A stretch of DNA of 64,000 nt, taken from JAJPKK01 sp963824905 (GTDB lineage Bacteria; Pseudomonadota; Alphaproteobacteria; Rhizobiales; Xanthobacteraceae). The position numbers and the translations under genes are program-made. The notes below the pieces were generated by a model, which saw only the letters and a list, made by a program, of their open reading frames with translations, had not been told where the DNA came from and made no database searches. How positions within the stretch are numbered: the first letter of the stretch is position 1; every line of letters starts with the position of its first letter. Shown piece by piece: positions 35,856-45,043 of the stretch. The stretch is from contig CAWGRH010000027.1 of the NCBI GenBank assembly GCA_963824905.1, positions 558,001 through 622,000 on the forward strand, read 5' to 3'.

Positions 35856-37994
35856 TCATTCCGCCGGGCGCAATGCCGCCGCGGCCGGCACTGCGGCACC
35901 GAGCTTGCCTTCGTCGCGGCGCCGTGCCGCCTGCACCAGCGGCGGACAGCGCTTGTCGTCGTAGTATTCGACCTGGCAGTCCAGGCACTGGAAACATTCG
36001 GCGGTGATGATCTTGCCAGAGGGCACGATCGCGCGCACCGGGCAAGACCGCTCGCAGAGATGGCAGGGACTGCCGCACTCGGGGCGCCGCTTGAGGAGGT
36101 CGACGAGGTGCAGCCGGTCGAGGGCCGCGAGCACGCCCCCGAGCGGGCATAGGAAGCGGCAATAGGCGCGCTCGGAGAACAGGCCGATCAGCAGCAGAAT
36201 CGCCGCGTAGGTCACATAGGGCCAGGCGCGAGTGAATTTCGAGATGATCGCCGTCTTGAACGGCTCGATCTCGGTCGCCGACCCGGCGCCGTCGGGAGCA
36301 AACAGCGCGAGCGCGATCACCGCGGCCGCCGCGACGTACTTGCCCATCCACAGGCGTTGCTCCAGGGCGGGCGACGGACTCCATTGCGGCACGCCGAGCG
36401 CGCGGGCAAGCTGGCCGAGCAACTCCTGCAGCGCGCCGAACGGGCATAGCCAGCCGCAGAACACGCCGCGGCCGATCACCACGAGCGAGACCAGCGTGTA
36501 GACGGCGATCATCACCATCAGCGGCTCGGCGAGGTAGACGCCGATTCCGAAGCCGCGGAACGGCGCCTGGACGTAGCTGATCACGTTGACGATGGAGAGT
36601 TGGGCGCCGGCAGTCCAGCCGAGCCACACCAGAACGACGAGCAGGAAGCCGGTGCGCACGAGGCGGTGCGCGCGCCGCGACCGCGAGAGCCGATCCTGGA
36701 ACACGAAGATCGCGGTGAGCGCGATGAGCAGTGCGGCAAGGATCGCGACGTTCGTTTTGGCATCGTGCCAGGCGTCGATCCAGGCGGCGGCTCGCGCGTC
36801 GACCGGCGGCGCCGGCGGCATGAGGACGAGCGAAGCGGGCAGCTTGTATTCGATCGGGATCACCAGCGCGGGAAGCTGCCCCGCGGCGTTGATCAGGAAC
36901 TCGAGGCGCCACGGCTTGAGCGGATCGAAGCCGGTGCTCGCAGGTATGGTGAAGAGGCCGGCGTCGCGGTTCGACTGCAGCCCCTCGGCGGCGCCGGTGA
37001 GCAGCTTTTGATAGTCGTCATGGACGAAGCCGATGGTGCGGTCGCCCTGGACGATGCGGACGCGGTTGAAGCGGTAACCGTCCGCCTTCCAGAAATGGCT
37101 GGTGCCGTGAAAATCATAGGGTCCGTTCGAGGCCATGAAGATGACGTGGGCACCGGCCGGGACGCGGCTGCGGAAGTCCTCGAACCCGCGCACGCCGAGC
37201 ACGTTGGCGCCGATTGCCGCCGGCGTCATTAGGCCAAAGAAGATTTCGCTGTAGAGCTCGTCCGGCTTGCCGAGCGGCACATCGAGGACCGTATCGGACT
37301 TGCCTTCCTTGCCGAGCGCGGCGGCGACGTCGCCCGAGGTGAAGCGCCGGTGCGCCGCCGAGCCGTCGGCGATGAGATCGTTCCACGATTTCAGGATGAA
37401 GGCGTCGGCGTCGAGCGTCGGCTCGCTGACGATGCGTCGCCCGACGCGCGTCGCCAGCACCAGCCGCGCGGTATCGTGGACGCCGGCCCGCATCAGGCGC
37501 GCCGTGATCGTCGCCTGGGCGACGTAGTCCGGCCGCATCGCATTCGGACTGCCGCCGAGCGGCATCCCGGTCTCGTTCGCGAGAAAGGTGTCGAGCTGAG
37601 GCTGCCGCACCGGATCGTGATAGACATAGGGCTCGCGGTGAAACACGACCTTGGCGCCGGTGATGCGGCCGTCCGGCTCGACACCGGCGATCACATCGTA
37701 GGGGATCGGCGCATAGGCAACCGCGGCGATGATGTCGAGGGTGGAAAAGATGTAGGCCACCACCTTGTCGCCCTTATAGACGGCAATGGCGGGTGGCGAG
37801 CCTTCCTCGGGCCCCAGCCGGTCGGCGCCGGCGGGATAGACCATCGCCATCACGTCGGGGGTAAGCCGCTCGCGCAGCTTGCCCTTCTCCGCAAGCGCGG
37901 GAGAGACGAGCGCCGGAGCGACGAGCGCGAGGAGCGCCGAAAAAAGCGCCAGCAAAGCCAAGCGGCAGCGGGAATCGAAAGGCCAGAGGTTCAT
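35856..37994 (-). CDS. NosR/NirI-family flavin and iron-sulfur membrane protein
   Basis: Protein of 712 residues. After a signal or anchor, a periplasmic FMN-binding domain covers about residues 60-190; the flavin-attachment segment reads AQATITA (159-165), keeping the acceptor-like Thr but lacking the Gly of the usual GAT motif. A second soluble region (about 190-410) precedes about six helices with the polyferredoxin-type motifs CGWLCPFGALQ and CRFLCPLGGVL. The C-terminus has two [4Fe-4S] motifs, CGSPCHLCERSCPV and CFQCLDCQ. NosR passes electrons for nitrous oxide reductase in denitrifiers, but no nosZ, nosD or nosL is in the window, so the partner here may differ. Confidence 0.85.
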   Translation of the reverse strand: MNLWPFDSRCRLALLALFSALLALVAPALVSPALAEKGKLRERLTPDVMAMVYPAGADRLGPEEGSPPAIAVYKGDKVVAYIFSTLDIIAAVAYAPIPYDVIAGVEPDGRITGAKVVFHREPYVYHDPVRQPQLDTFLANETGMPLGGSPNAMRPDYVAQATITARLMRAGVHDTARLVLATRVGRRIVSEPTLDADAFILKSWNDLIADGSAAHRRFTSGDVAAALGKEGKSDTVLDVPLGKPDELYSEIFFGLMTPAAIGANVLGVRGFEDFRSRVPAGAHVIFMASNGPYDFHGTSHFWKADGYRFNRVRIVQGDRTIGFVHDDYQKLLTGAAEGLQSNRDAGLFTIPASTGFDPLKPWRLEFLINAAGQLPALVIPIEYKLPASLVLMPPAPPVDARAAAWIDAWHDAKTNVAILAALLIALTAIFVFQDRLSRSRRAHRLVRTGFLLVVLVWLGWTAGAQLSIVNVISYVQAPFRGFGIGVYLAEPLMVMIAVYTLVSLVVIGRGVFCGWLCPFGALQELLGQLARALGVPQWSPSPALEQRLWMGKYVAAAAVIALALFAPDGAGSATEIEPFKTAIISKFTRAWPYVTYAAILLLIGLFSERAYCRFLCPLGGVLAALDRLHLVDLLKRRPECGSPCHLCERSCPVRAIVPSGKIITAECFQCLDCQVEYYDDKRCPPLVQAARRRDEGKLGAAVPAAAALRPAE

Positions 37995-38101
37995 TCGCGC
38001 ACGTATTTCGGCTCTCGATTATCCGCCTCAGCGTCGACGAGACCACGAAGCCTATCGCGAATGCACGTGCAATGGAACCGGCACTGCTAGCGTAGGCACT
38101 A

Positions 38102-38764
38102 CTAGCGACGGTTCGTCCGCCGGCCGTTTTCCGGTATCCCGGCCGGTGCCCCCGGTGCCCCGGGCACACCGGGCGACGCCCCCGGCATGACGGGCACGCC
38201 GGGCGGCGCACCCGCAGTTGCCCCGGTGTCACCGGGGGCCGGCAGCGTGACGGTTTCCTTGCGGTCGCCTTTTTCCAGCATGGCCTGACGCCCCTGCACC
38301 GAGCGCAGGACCCATCCCTCATGGGACTCGCCAGTGCGCAGGCGAACCACCTCCTGGGAGCCCTTCTCCATGAACAAGGCGACGCCGTCGCTCTCGCCGG
38401 CGATGGTTCCGAGCAGCGACAGGGTCAGCGGCTCCGGAGGCGGCTTGGTCTCGACCCGCGGCGGAGGCGGCGGCGGCGTGTACGGCTTCTCGACCACGGG
38501 AGGCGGCGGCGGGCGCCGCGAAGGCGTGAAGATCGGACGATCGCGCGTCTCGCTCAAATCCTTGATCGGGATCGCCCACAGCGGATTCCCACTCGGCGGC
38601 GCGCGATCGAGCTCGCCGGACTTGACGCGCGGGGTCGGCCCGAGATCGGCGCGCACCGACACGCCCGGCGTGCCGGGCGCCTGCGCGATTGCGGTCGCGG
38701 CAAGCGGCATCGCCGCGAGCGCGAGCGCTCCGATCAATTTCGTGAGTGCGGAATGCGAGATCAT
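38102..38764 (-). CDS. type II secretion GspC/GspN-like protein
   Basis: Protein of 220 residues. The N-terminus (MISHSALTKLIGALALAAMP...) is a signal or anchor. A Pro-rich linker (RRPPPPPVVEKPYTPPPPPP) precedes LTLSLLGTIAGESDGVALFM...GESHEGWVLRSVQGRQAMLE, which resembles the HR domain of GspC that links the inner-membrane platform to the secretin. The C-terminus is Gly/Pro rich (GAPPGVPVMPGASPGVPGAP). Its ATG overlaps the stop of gspM (ATGA), so it is the last gene of the gspE-F-G-H-L-M operon. Naming between GspC and GspN is uncertain. Confidence 0.7.
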   Translation of the reverse strand: MISHSALTKLIGALALAAMPLAATAIAQAPGTPGVSVRADLGPTPRVKSGELDRAPPSGNPLWAIPIKDLSETRDRPIFTPSRRPPPPPVVEKPYTPPPPPPRVETKPPPEPLTLSLLGTIAGESDGVALFMEKGSQEVVRLRTGESHEGWVLRSVQGRQAMLEKGDRKETVTLPAPGDTGATAGAPPGVPVMPGASPGVPGAPGAPAGIPENGRRTNRR

Positions 38765-39342
38765 TTCGCTGCCTGCCATTGCCCCGACACGGAAATGAGG
38801 ACGTGCATCTTGACGACTTCCGCGGCCTTGGCCCCGCCGGCCGCCGAGGAGGCGGGCGCCGTCGGCGCTTGCACCACCAGCTGATCGACGAACAGGAACG
38901 GCATCCCCGACTCGAGACTGTAGAGCAGCTGCTGCAACGCCGGTTGCTCGACGTCGCAATTCGCCGTCACGCTGATGAAACCATCCTTGATCTGCGGTCC
39001 TTGCAAGTCGACCTGGGAAGACAGGATGTTGCCGCCGACCTTGGTGATGGCTTCGGCGACCCGCTGCAACAGCACGGCGCCGGCGACGGTCACCGTCGGG
39101 CCTTCGAGCAGCGGCGAGCCGGTCATGCCGCTCGCGCCGGCGCTGCCGCGCTTCGGAAAACGTCCCTCGAGCTGGGCGAGCGTGTCGGACGCGTCGGCCA
39201 CCGCCGCGCGGCGATCGAGCACGTCGGTGACCGACGTCAAGGTCATGAAGGCGAACAGGAGCACCAGCGCAACATAGCTGCCCGCCGCGCCGTGCGGGAC
39301 GCGCGCGATGTAGCCCCGGATGAGCTTCCAGAGGTTGTTCAT
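38761..39342 (-). CDS. gspM: type II secretion system protein M
   Basis: Protein of 193 residues with one N-terminal helix (YVALVLLFAFMTLTSVTDVL) and a periplasmic ferredoxin-like domain (VTVAGAVLLQRVAEAITKVG...FISVTANCDVEQPALQQLLY...FLFVDQLVVQAP). This is the GspM/PilO-like pattern. It would pair with GspL in the inner-membrane platform. It overlaps both neighbours by a few bases, as expected in a coupled operon. Identification rests on topology and gene order as much as on sequence. Confidence 0.8.
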   Translation of the reverse strand: MNNLWKLIRGYIARVPHGAAGSYVALVLLFAFMTLTSVTDVLDRRAAVADASDTLAQLEGRFPKRGSAGASGMTGSPLLEGPTVTVAGAVLLQRVAEAITKVGGNILSSQVDLQGPQIKDGFISVTANCDVEQPALQQLLYSLESGMPFLFVDQLVVQAPTAPASSAAGGAKAAEVVKMHVLISVSGQWQAAK

Positions 39343-40409
39343 GCATCCACCCGGAAATACGGCTTGACGCGTGCCTCGATGTGGAAGCGTTCGCCGGGCT
39401 CGCCGGGCGACTGCGTGGTCGGCGCGAAGAACGTCGCGTGCTCGAAATGCGGCGACTGCTCGATCAGCCGGATCAGCGAAGGCGCGTCTTTGGTGATGCC
39501 GGTCACCTGCACCTTGCCGTTCTCGATGCGCAGCTCGAGGACATAGGTGTGGTCGGGAAGCACCTTCGAGAGCGCGTCGAGCACCATCACGGCGGCCGGC
39601 GTGGTCTGCTTGCGGCGCTCGAGGATGCGCTGCGCGCCGCCGTCCGCGTTCCTGCGCATCGCGGCGCGCCGCGCAGCGATTTTGTGGGACAGGTCCTGCT
39701 GCTCGCTGTCGAGACTGTCGCCCAGGATCGACGACACACCGCTCGATACCAATGCGAGCGCCGCGGCCCCGAGGAAAACCATCATCAGAATCTGGCGGAT
39801 GCGGGTGACTTCGATCGTGCCGCCGTTACGCTGCTCGTAGACCTTGAGCGCGCCATCTGTGACACCGGCGTCCTGCGGAACCGTCGACACGATGACGGAG
39901 GCAGCACCGAGGTCGGCAACCGCACGGACATACGGCATCAGCATCGACCGCGCGGTCGCGGCCACGGTCAATTGAATGCGATCGTTCGACGCTTCGATGG
40001 GCGGCGTCCAGGTATAGGCGGCTTCGTTCACACTCCACGGCGTGAGCCGATCGATCTGGGAACGGACGATGCCTTCGAGAAATTCGCCGGCGCGCTTGGG
40101 CAATTCGAGCGGCCGGAACATGAACCGGCCGGGGCGTAGAATCACCTCGGCGCGGCTGCCGCGAAGCCAGGTTTTCCAGTCGTCCGACAAGCTTGCAGCT
40201 ATCGCGCCCTCGGCGATGCGGATTTGCTGGTCGGGCAGGATCAGGTCCTTGGCGTCGCCGAAGGCCTGGAGGGCGAAGTTGCCCTGCTCCTCCTCGGTGA
40301 GGCGGACGACGCGCTGCGGGGTCCAGCGGTTGAGCAGCGCATGCACCGTCGCGGCGACCACGTCGATCCACCGCGCGAAGATGTCGCTGAGCTGCCGGAG
40401 CCTGTTCAT
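39339..40409 (-). CDS. gspL: type II secretion system protein L
   Basis: Protein of 356 residues. A cytoplasmic actin-like part (about 1-200: VILRPGRFMFRPLELPKRAG, IVRSQIDRLTPWSVNEAAYT) is followed by one helix (ILMMVFLGAAALALVSSGVS), a coiled stretch (SEQQDLSHKIAARRAAMRRN), and a PilN-like periplasmic domain ending near GERFHIEARVKPYFRVDA. It would hold the ATPase GspE at the membrane. Stop overlaps gspM. The 120 bases between it and gspH are where gspI-gspK would be expected. Confidence 0.85.
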   Translation of the reverse strand: MNRLRQLSDIFARWIDVVAATVHALLNRWTPQRVVRLTEEEQGNFALQAFGDAKDLILPDQQIRIAEGAIAASLSDDWKTWLRGSRAEVILRPGRFMFRPLELPKRAGEFLEGIVRSQIDRLTPWSVNEAAYTWTPPIEASNDRIQLTVAATARSMLMPYVRAVADLGAASVIVSTVPQDAGVTDGALKVYEQRNGGTIEVTRIRQILMMVFLGAAALALVSSGVSSILGDSLDSEQQDLSHKIAARRAAMRRNADGGAQRILERRKQTTPAAVMVLDALSKVLPDHTYVLELRIENGKVQVTGITKDAPSLIRLIEQSPHFEHATFFAPTTQSPGEPGERFHIEARVKPYFRVDA

Positions 40410-40529
40410 TTCACCCCACTCCGAAATACGCGTGGAGGTTTACCGGTGCGGCGCCGCCGATACAAGCGTTGACCGACACGCGCGGCTCCCGCCGGAGCCG
40501 CGCCCGGATCGCGTCGCCGAGGCGATGCG
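40410..40529. other. gap between gspH and gspL; no gspI, gspJ or gspK
   Basis: In most type II secretion operons the minor pseudopilin genes I, J and K lie here. Only 120 bases are present, with a small hairpin (GGCTC...GAGCC, about 40485-40500) and no prepilin-type leader sequence in any frame. Confidence 0.7.
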
Positions 40530-40988
40530 TCAAAGGACCCGGCGCGGCACAATCTCGATCCCTCCGGTCACCCAGTTCACCCGAACCTCGTAGCCCGCAC
40601 CGAGCCGCGACAGCGTGATAGTGCCGCCACACGACATCCCGGTGGCAAAAAAGCTGATGGTGCGGCGTGCCGGCGCGTCGGCGCAGCGCTGCGGCAGCAC
40701 GGCGTCGACCGAAACGTCATCCGGAATCCGCACGACGCGCCTACTCGATCCGGACAGAATCGCACGGCCGTCGACCTTGGTCGACACCGCGACGCGGGTC
40801 CGCATCGCCGCGGTGCGGTCGCGATTGAGCAGCGCAGCCGTTTCCATCGCATAAGCTTCGAGCCGCGGGCGTGAGGTCGCCCGCGGCAACAGAGGCAGCA
40901 ATACCGCGGCGAGCATCGCAATGATCGCCATCACGCAGACGGTTTCGAGAAGCGTGAACCCGTCTTGCGTGAGTCGCGGCTTATTCAT
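40530..40988 (-). CDS. gspH: type II secretion pseudopilin H
   Basis: Protein of 152 residues starting MNKPRLTQDG, then FTLLETVCVMAIIAMLAAVL, a class III prepilin leader cut after Gly10 with Phe at +1 and the essential Glu at +5. The remainder is a short pseudopilin globular domain with two cysteines (QRCADAPARR, GMSCGGTI). The gene overlaps gspG by 8 bases. GspH is a minor pseudopilin at or near the pilus tip; here it appears to be the only minor one. Confidence 0.85.
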   Translation of the reverse strand: MNKPRLTQDGFTLLETVCVMAIIAMLAAVLLPLLPRATSRPRLEAYAMETAALLNRDRTAAMRTRVAVSTKVDGRAILSGSSRRVVRIPDDVSVDAVLPQRCADAPARRTISFFATGMSCGGTITLSRLGAGYEVRVNWVTGGIEIVPRRVL

Positions 40989-41451
40989 TCGATGCGGTCG
41001 TTATGTCGGCCGCGGGCCCGGTCCCGCCTTCGACGCCGTCGGCGCCGAATGAGGTGATCTCGAAGGGGCTGCGCTCGCCGGGCGAACGGTAGATGTAAGG
41101 CTTCCCCCACGGATCGTTCGGCAGCTGGCCGCCCTTGAGATACGGGCCGTTCCATGCGGAAAGTCCGCCGGTCGACTTGACGAGCGCGGTCAAGCCTTCC
41201 GACGTCGACGGATAGCGGCCGGCGTCGAGATAGAAGAGCTCGAGCGCGCTGGTGAAGCTCTGGATTTGGATCTTTGCCGCCTTCACCTTGGAGTTGCTCA
41301 GATAGTTGAGCACCCGCGGGCCGACCAGCGACATGATGAGGCCGATGATCGTGATCACGACGAGGATTTCGACGAGGGTGAAGCCGCGCTGCAGGGCCCT
41401 GCGCGACCGCCCGCGTGTGGATTTGCCGATAGTCCAACCGAAGTGTTTCAT
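40981..41451 (-). CDS. gspG: type II secretion major pseudopilin G
   Basis: Protein of 156 residues. MKHFGWTIGKSTRGRSRRALQRG|FTLVEILVVITIIGLIMSLV shows a long basic leader, cleavage after Gly and Glu+5. The globular part carries the GspG signature YPSTSEGLTALV...WNGPYLKGGQLPNDPWGKPY and the calcium-loop region near SFGADGVEGGTG. It forms the shaft of the periplasmic pseudopilus. ATG 41451 is preceded by GGAAGG; an in-frame start at 41475 would lengthen the leader further. Processing needs the prepilin peptidase encoded at 47452. Confidence 0.92.
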   Translation of the reverse strand: MKHFGWTIGKSTRGRSRRALQRGFTLVEILVVITIIGLIMSLVGPRVLNYLSNSKVKAAKIQIQSFTSALELFYLDAGRYPSTSEGLTALVKSTGGLSAWNGPYLKGGQLPNDPWGKPYIYRSPGERSPFEITSFGADGVEGGTGPAADITTASNE

Positions 41452-41471
41452 GGTGTGCCTTCCCGTTTTTT

Positions 41472-42686
41472 TCATCCGACGACTTGATTGATCGAAAGGA
41501 GCGCGGTCATGACCGAGACGATCAGGCCGCCGACCACGATGCTGATGGTGATGATCGCCACTGGGCCGATGATGGCGACGATACGGTCGAGGCTGCGCTG
41601 CAGCTTGGCCTCGTAGAAATCGGCGACGCGGCCGGCGAGGACCGCGAGCTGGCCGGTCTCCTCGCCGATGCGCAGCATGCGGATCGCCATCGACGGCAGG
41701 ATCGCGGTCGCCGCGAGCGCCTCGGAGAGCTTGCCGCCGTGGCGGACGCGATCGGAGGTCGCGATCCACGGCTCGCTGCGTCCGGTCACCGCCATGATGT
41801 CGACGAGGATGCGCAGCGTCGCCGACAGCGTGACGTCGCTGCCGAGCATGATGCTCAGGTTCCGGCAGAACAGTCCCGTGCGATAGAAATTGAACACCGT
41901 CGATATGCCGGGCACCTTCGTTATTTCGTTCAGAATCGCACCGCGGACGCCCGGGCGTCGAAACAGGACCCAGCCCCCGGCGAACGTGAACGCAGCGCCC
42001 ACCGCGAACTCGATCAAATGCCCGCGTATGAGATCGGATAGGTCGAGCAGCATGGAGACCGCCGCGTCGGGCTTGGCGTTGAAATCGCGAAGCACCGAAG
42101 AGAATTGCGGCAGCACGACGAGGACGAAGAACAGCAGCACGGCACCGGCGGCGAGCAGAATGAACGCCGGATAATTGAGCGCATCGGTGAGCTTGCGCCG
42201 CGTCGCTTCGCCCCGCGCACGTTCGGCGCCGAGCATCTCGAGGATTTGTGTGAGCTTGCCCGACGTCTCGCCGACCTGCACCAGCGCGATATAGAGCGGG
42301 GAGAACAGGGTCGGATGGTGGCCGATCGCCTCGGTGAGACTCTCGCCGGAGAGGACGGCGGCGCGGATCTTGCCCACCACCGGTCGCAGCTTGCCGATGT
42401 CCTTGTCGCTGGCCAGCAGTTCGAGGCCGTCGTCGAGCCGCGCGCCCGCCTTGAGCAGCAGCGCGAGGTCGCGGGTGAAGATCGTGACGTCCTGGGCGCG
42501 CGGAGCGTTGAAGGAGGCGAGCGAAAACTGCGCGCCACCGCCCGCGCCCTCCTCCACCGACGTCTCGATCGGGAAGAGTCCGAGAAACTCGATGCGCTGC
42601 GCGACCTCGAGCGCGTTCGCCGCTGCCAGCGATCCGTTGACGATCTCGCCGCCTTGGGTCAGTGCGCGATAGCGGAAATTCGGCAT
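41472..42686 (-). CDS. gspF: type II secretion platform protein F
   Basis: Protein of 404 residues. MPNFRYRALTQGGEIVNGSL is the standard GspF opening, followed by two repeated cytoplasmic helical domains (FTRDLALLLKAGARLDDGLE... and FCRNLSIMLGSDVTLSATLR) and three membrane helices (near residues 170, 220 and 375). It is the polytopic core of the inner-membrane platform. Only 4 bases separate it from gspE and about 20 from gspG. Length and motifs are normal for the family. Confidence 0.93.
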   Translation of the reverse strand: MPNFRYRALTQGGEIVNGSLAAANALEVAQRIEFLGLFPIETSVEEGAGGGAQFSLASFNAPRAQDVTIFTRDLALLLKAGARLDDGLELLASDKDIGKLRPVVGKIRAAVLSGESLTEAIGHHPTLFSPLYIALVQVGETSGKLTQILEMLGAERARGEATRRKLTDALNYPAFILLAAGAVLLFFVLVVLPQFSSVLRDFNAKPDAAVSMLLDLSDLIRGHLIEFAVGAAFTFAGGWVLFRRPGVRGAILNEITKVPGISTVFNFYRTGLFCRNLSIMLGSDVTLSATLRILVDIMAVTGRSEPWIATSDRVRHGGKLSEALAATAILPSMAIRMLRIGEETGQLAVLAGRVADFYEAKLQRSLDRIVAIIGPVAIITISIVVGGLIVSVMTALLSINQVVG

Positions 42687-42690
42687 GCCG

Positions 42691-44373
42691 TCACCGTGTC
42701 GTGGTCACGCGCAGCACCTCCGACGGAGAGGTGAGGCCGGCGCGGCACTTGTAGACGCCATCGTCGAACATCGTGGTCATGCCGGCCGCCATCGCGACCT
42801 TGTCGATCGAGCTGGCGTCGGTCGTGCTGGTGACGAGCTGGCGGATCTCGTCGGTGATCGGGAGGACCTCGAACACACCGATTCGGCCGCGATAACCACT
42901 GCCGCCGCAGCGCTCGCAGCGGCCTGGCTCATGCAGCGCATCGCCGGCCTTGAACCCCAGCATGCCGTAGCGCGGATCGGCGGTGATATCCGCCTCGGTC
43001 AGCGTCTTCGGCTTTTTGCACCGATCGCACAGCTGGCGCACCAGGCGCTGGGCGAGCACCGCGCGCAGGGTGGATTTGAGGAGGAACCCCTCGCAGCCGA
43101 GATCGAGCATGCGCGGCACGGCCGCCGCCGCGGTCTCGGTGTGCAGCGTGCTCAGCACGAGGTGGCCCGTGAGCGCCGCGTGAATGGCGATATGCGCCGT
43201 CTCGGCGTCGCGGATTTCGCCGACCATGATGACGTCCGGGTCCTGACGGACGAAGGCGCGCATCGCGGCGGCGAAGGTGAGTCCGATGCCGGGCTTCGCC
43301 TGCGACTGGTTGATGCCTGGAATCTCGTATTCGACCGGGTCCTCGATGGTGAGGATTTTGCGGGTCGGCTCGTTGAGAATATTGAGCACGGTGGCGAGCG
43401 TCGTCGTCTTGCCGCTGCCGGTCGGTCCGGTGACGATGATGATGCCGTGAGGCAGCGCCAGAAATTCGCGCAGCTTGGCCTCGTCGGGCGGCGAGAACCC
43501 GAGCTTGTCGATGCCGATCAGTCCGCGGTCCTTCGCCAGAAGACGGATCACGGCGGATTCGCCGTGCTGGGTCGGCATGATGGCGACACGGACGTCAAAT
43601 TCCACCCGCGCGAGGCGCACCCGCGCCGCGCCGTCCTGGGGCAGCCGGCGCTCCGCAATGTTGAGGCCGGAGAGAATCTTGATGCGCGAGATGATCGCCT
43701 GCGGCAGCACGCCGGCAGGTGTCGGAATCACGCGGAGCAGGCCGTCGATGCGGAAGCGGATGGTCAACCCGGCCCGAAACGGCTCGATATGGATATCGCT
43801 CGCGCGCAGCTCGTAGGCCTTTTCGAAGAGATCGCTCACCGCGCGCACCACCGGCGCCCCGCTCGCGAGGTCGCGCAGGCTCTCGATGTCGTCGTCGGCC
43901 ACCTGCGGCGCGGCATCGGCCGCAGTAGTCGCCGCGGCGTCCTCCTCGCCGAGGCGCTGGTTGAGAACGGTGGTGATGTCCTCGAACGAGGCGACGGCGA
44001 CGTTGATGCCGTCGCCCAAAACAATTCCGGCCGCGCGCACCGCCGCGGTGTCGCTCGGATCGGCGACGGCGAGCACGGTCTTGCCGTCCGCAGCGCGGTA
44101 GGGAAAGACCGTCATTTCGCGTAGGAAACGCCGCGAGAATTGCTTCACCAGCGGCTCGGCCGCGAGCAGATCGGGCAGCGGAACGCGCGGGACCTCGAAG
44201 AACTGCGCAACCTCGTCGGCAAAATCGTTCGCCGAAAGCTCGGTCAACTCCCACAATTTCTGAAGCGTGCGCTCGTTACCGGCCGCAGTGCCGTCGCGCG
44301 GCGAAACCTCGCCAGCAAGATGGTTCTTGCTGCGCAAATGGTTCGCGAATTCGTGCGCGACGTCGATCCCCAT
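42691..44373 (-). CDS. gspE: type II secretion ATPase E
   Basis: Protein of 560 residues from ATG 44373; a longer frame to 44481 adds an unlikely 36 residues. The N1E-like domain is followed by the ATPase: Walker A GPTGSGKT (316-323), Asp box around TIEDPVEYEI, Walker B VIMVGEIRD (381-389), His box HIAIHAALTGHLVLSTLHT, and a zinc motif with Cys449, Cys452, Cys486 and Cys489. It powers pseudopilus assembly from the cytoplasm. It is the first gene of a minus-strand operon and is divergent from gspD. Confidence 0.93.
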   Translation of the reverse strand: MGIDVAHEFANHLRSKNHLAGEVSPRDGTAAGNERTLQKLWELTELSANDFADEVAQFFEVPRVPLPDLLAAEPLVKQFSRRFLREMTVFPYRAADGKTVLAVADPSDTAAVRAAGIVLGDGINVAVASFEDITTVLNQRLGEEDAAATTAADAAPQVADDDIESLRDLASGAPVVRAVSDLFEKAYELRASDIHIEPFRAGLTIRFRIDGLLRVIPTPAGVLPQAIISRIKILSGLNIAERRLPQDGAARVRLARVEFDVRVAIMPTQHGESAVIRLLAKDRGLIGIDKLGFSPPDEAKLREFLALPHGIIIVTGPTGSGKTTTLATVLNILNEPTRKILTIEDPVEYEIPGINQSQAKPGIGLTFAAAMRAFVRQDPDVIMVGEIRDAETAHIAIHAALTGHLVLSTLHTETAAAAVPRMLDLGCEGFLLKSTLRAVLAQRLVRQLCDRCKKPKTLTEADITADPRYGMLGFKAGDALHEPGRCERCGGSGYRGRIGVFEVLPITDEIRQLVTSTTDASSIDKVAMAAGMTTMFDDGVYKCRAGLTSPSEVLRVTTTR

Positions 44374-45043
44374 GCACCCCCCAAGGCGGCCTTTTTCGGC
44401 GCGCTCCCGCCGGCATTCGAGCCACCGAATTGCGATTTCATTATGATCGTCGAGGGGTCGGCCGCCGGGATCCGGCGGCACTTCCGACCCGTCCGGTTGC
44501 AGCCCACCCTTGCTGCGTGATCACGCGCGCCGACGTATTTGGCCGCGCATGGCGGTGAACCGCCGCTTCGAATCGGCACAGAGCGACGGCGCCTCGGTGC
44601 AATATTTCATCGTGGGATTAGTGCGTCCGGCGGGAAAAATCATCGCTGCGGTGATCGCGCGCCTGTCTTTGCGGGCCATCTCGTGCCGTCGTAACTCGCG
44701 CAGGCGTCAAGCGTATTTGCGGCGATCGACATACCGTGCGGCGCCCTCACCGCGGGCGCAGCCTCGTGCTCTGCCGCCACATTTCCGATATGAAACGGCT
44801 GATACAGATGTTGCCACAATTAGGGGGCAGTGTTCCCCTGAGAAGAAGACTTCGAAGACATAAAACTGACAGGCCATTGAGCGTAGCCTGTTTGGGGGTA
44901 ATCAGACCGGGCGGTTGGGGTGTAGGGGCGCCGGGAATTGCACAGCGTAAATTGAGCGCTGGCCTTTTCGAAACCTGCCATCTTGCTGATCCGGTTGCTG
45001 CCTGCGCCAAAACGGCAGGCAAACAGGGGGCTGGCGTCGGTAC
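44374..45043. other. divergent control region between gspE and gspD
   Basis: About 670 bases without a believable protein. The part nearest gspD is AT-richer and holds short palindromes: GGGGCAGTGTTCCCC (about 44824-44838) and CAGGC...GCCTG (about 44870-44890). Promoters for both arms of the secretion locus must lie here, but I could not place them with confidence. Confidence 0.6.

Noticed and set aside
40411..40632. Minus-strand frame that could be a remnant of gspK
   Set aside because: No prepilin leader or GspK-like helical domain; it overlaps gspH in another frame and looks like chance.
42685..44124. Plus-strand frame of 479 codons opposite gspE and gspF
   Set aside because: No motif; the minus-strand reading carries Walker boxes and the secretion motifs.
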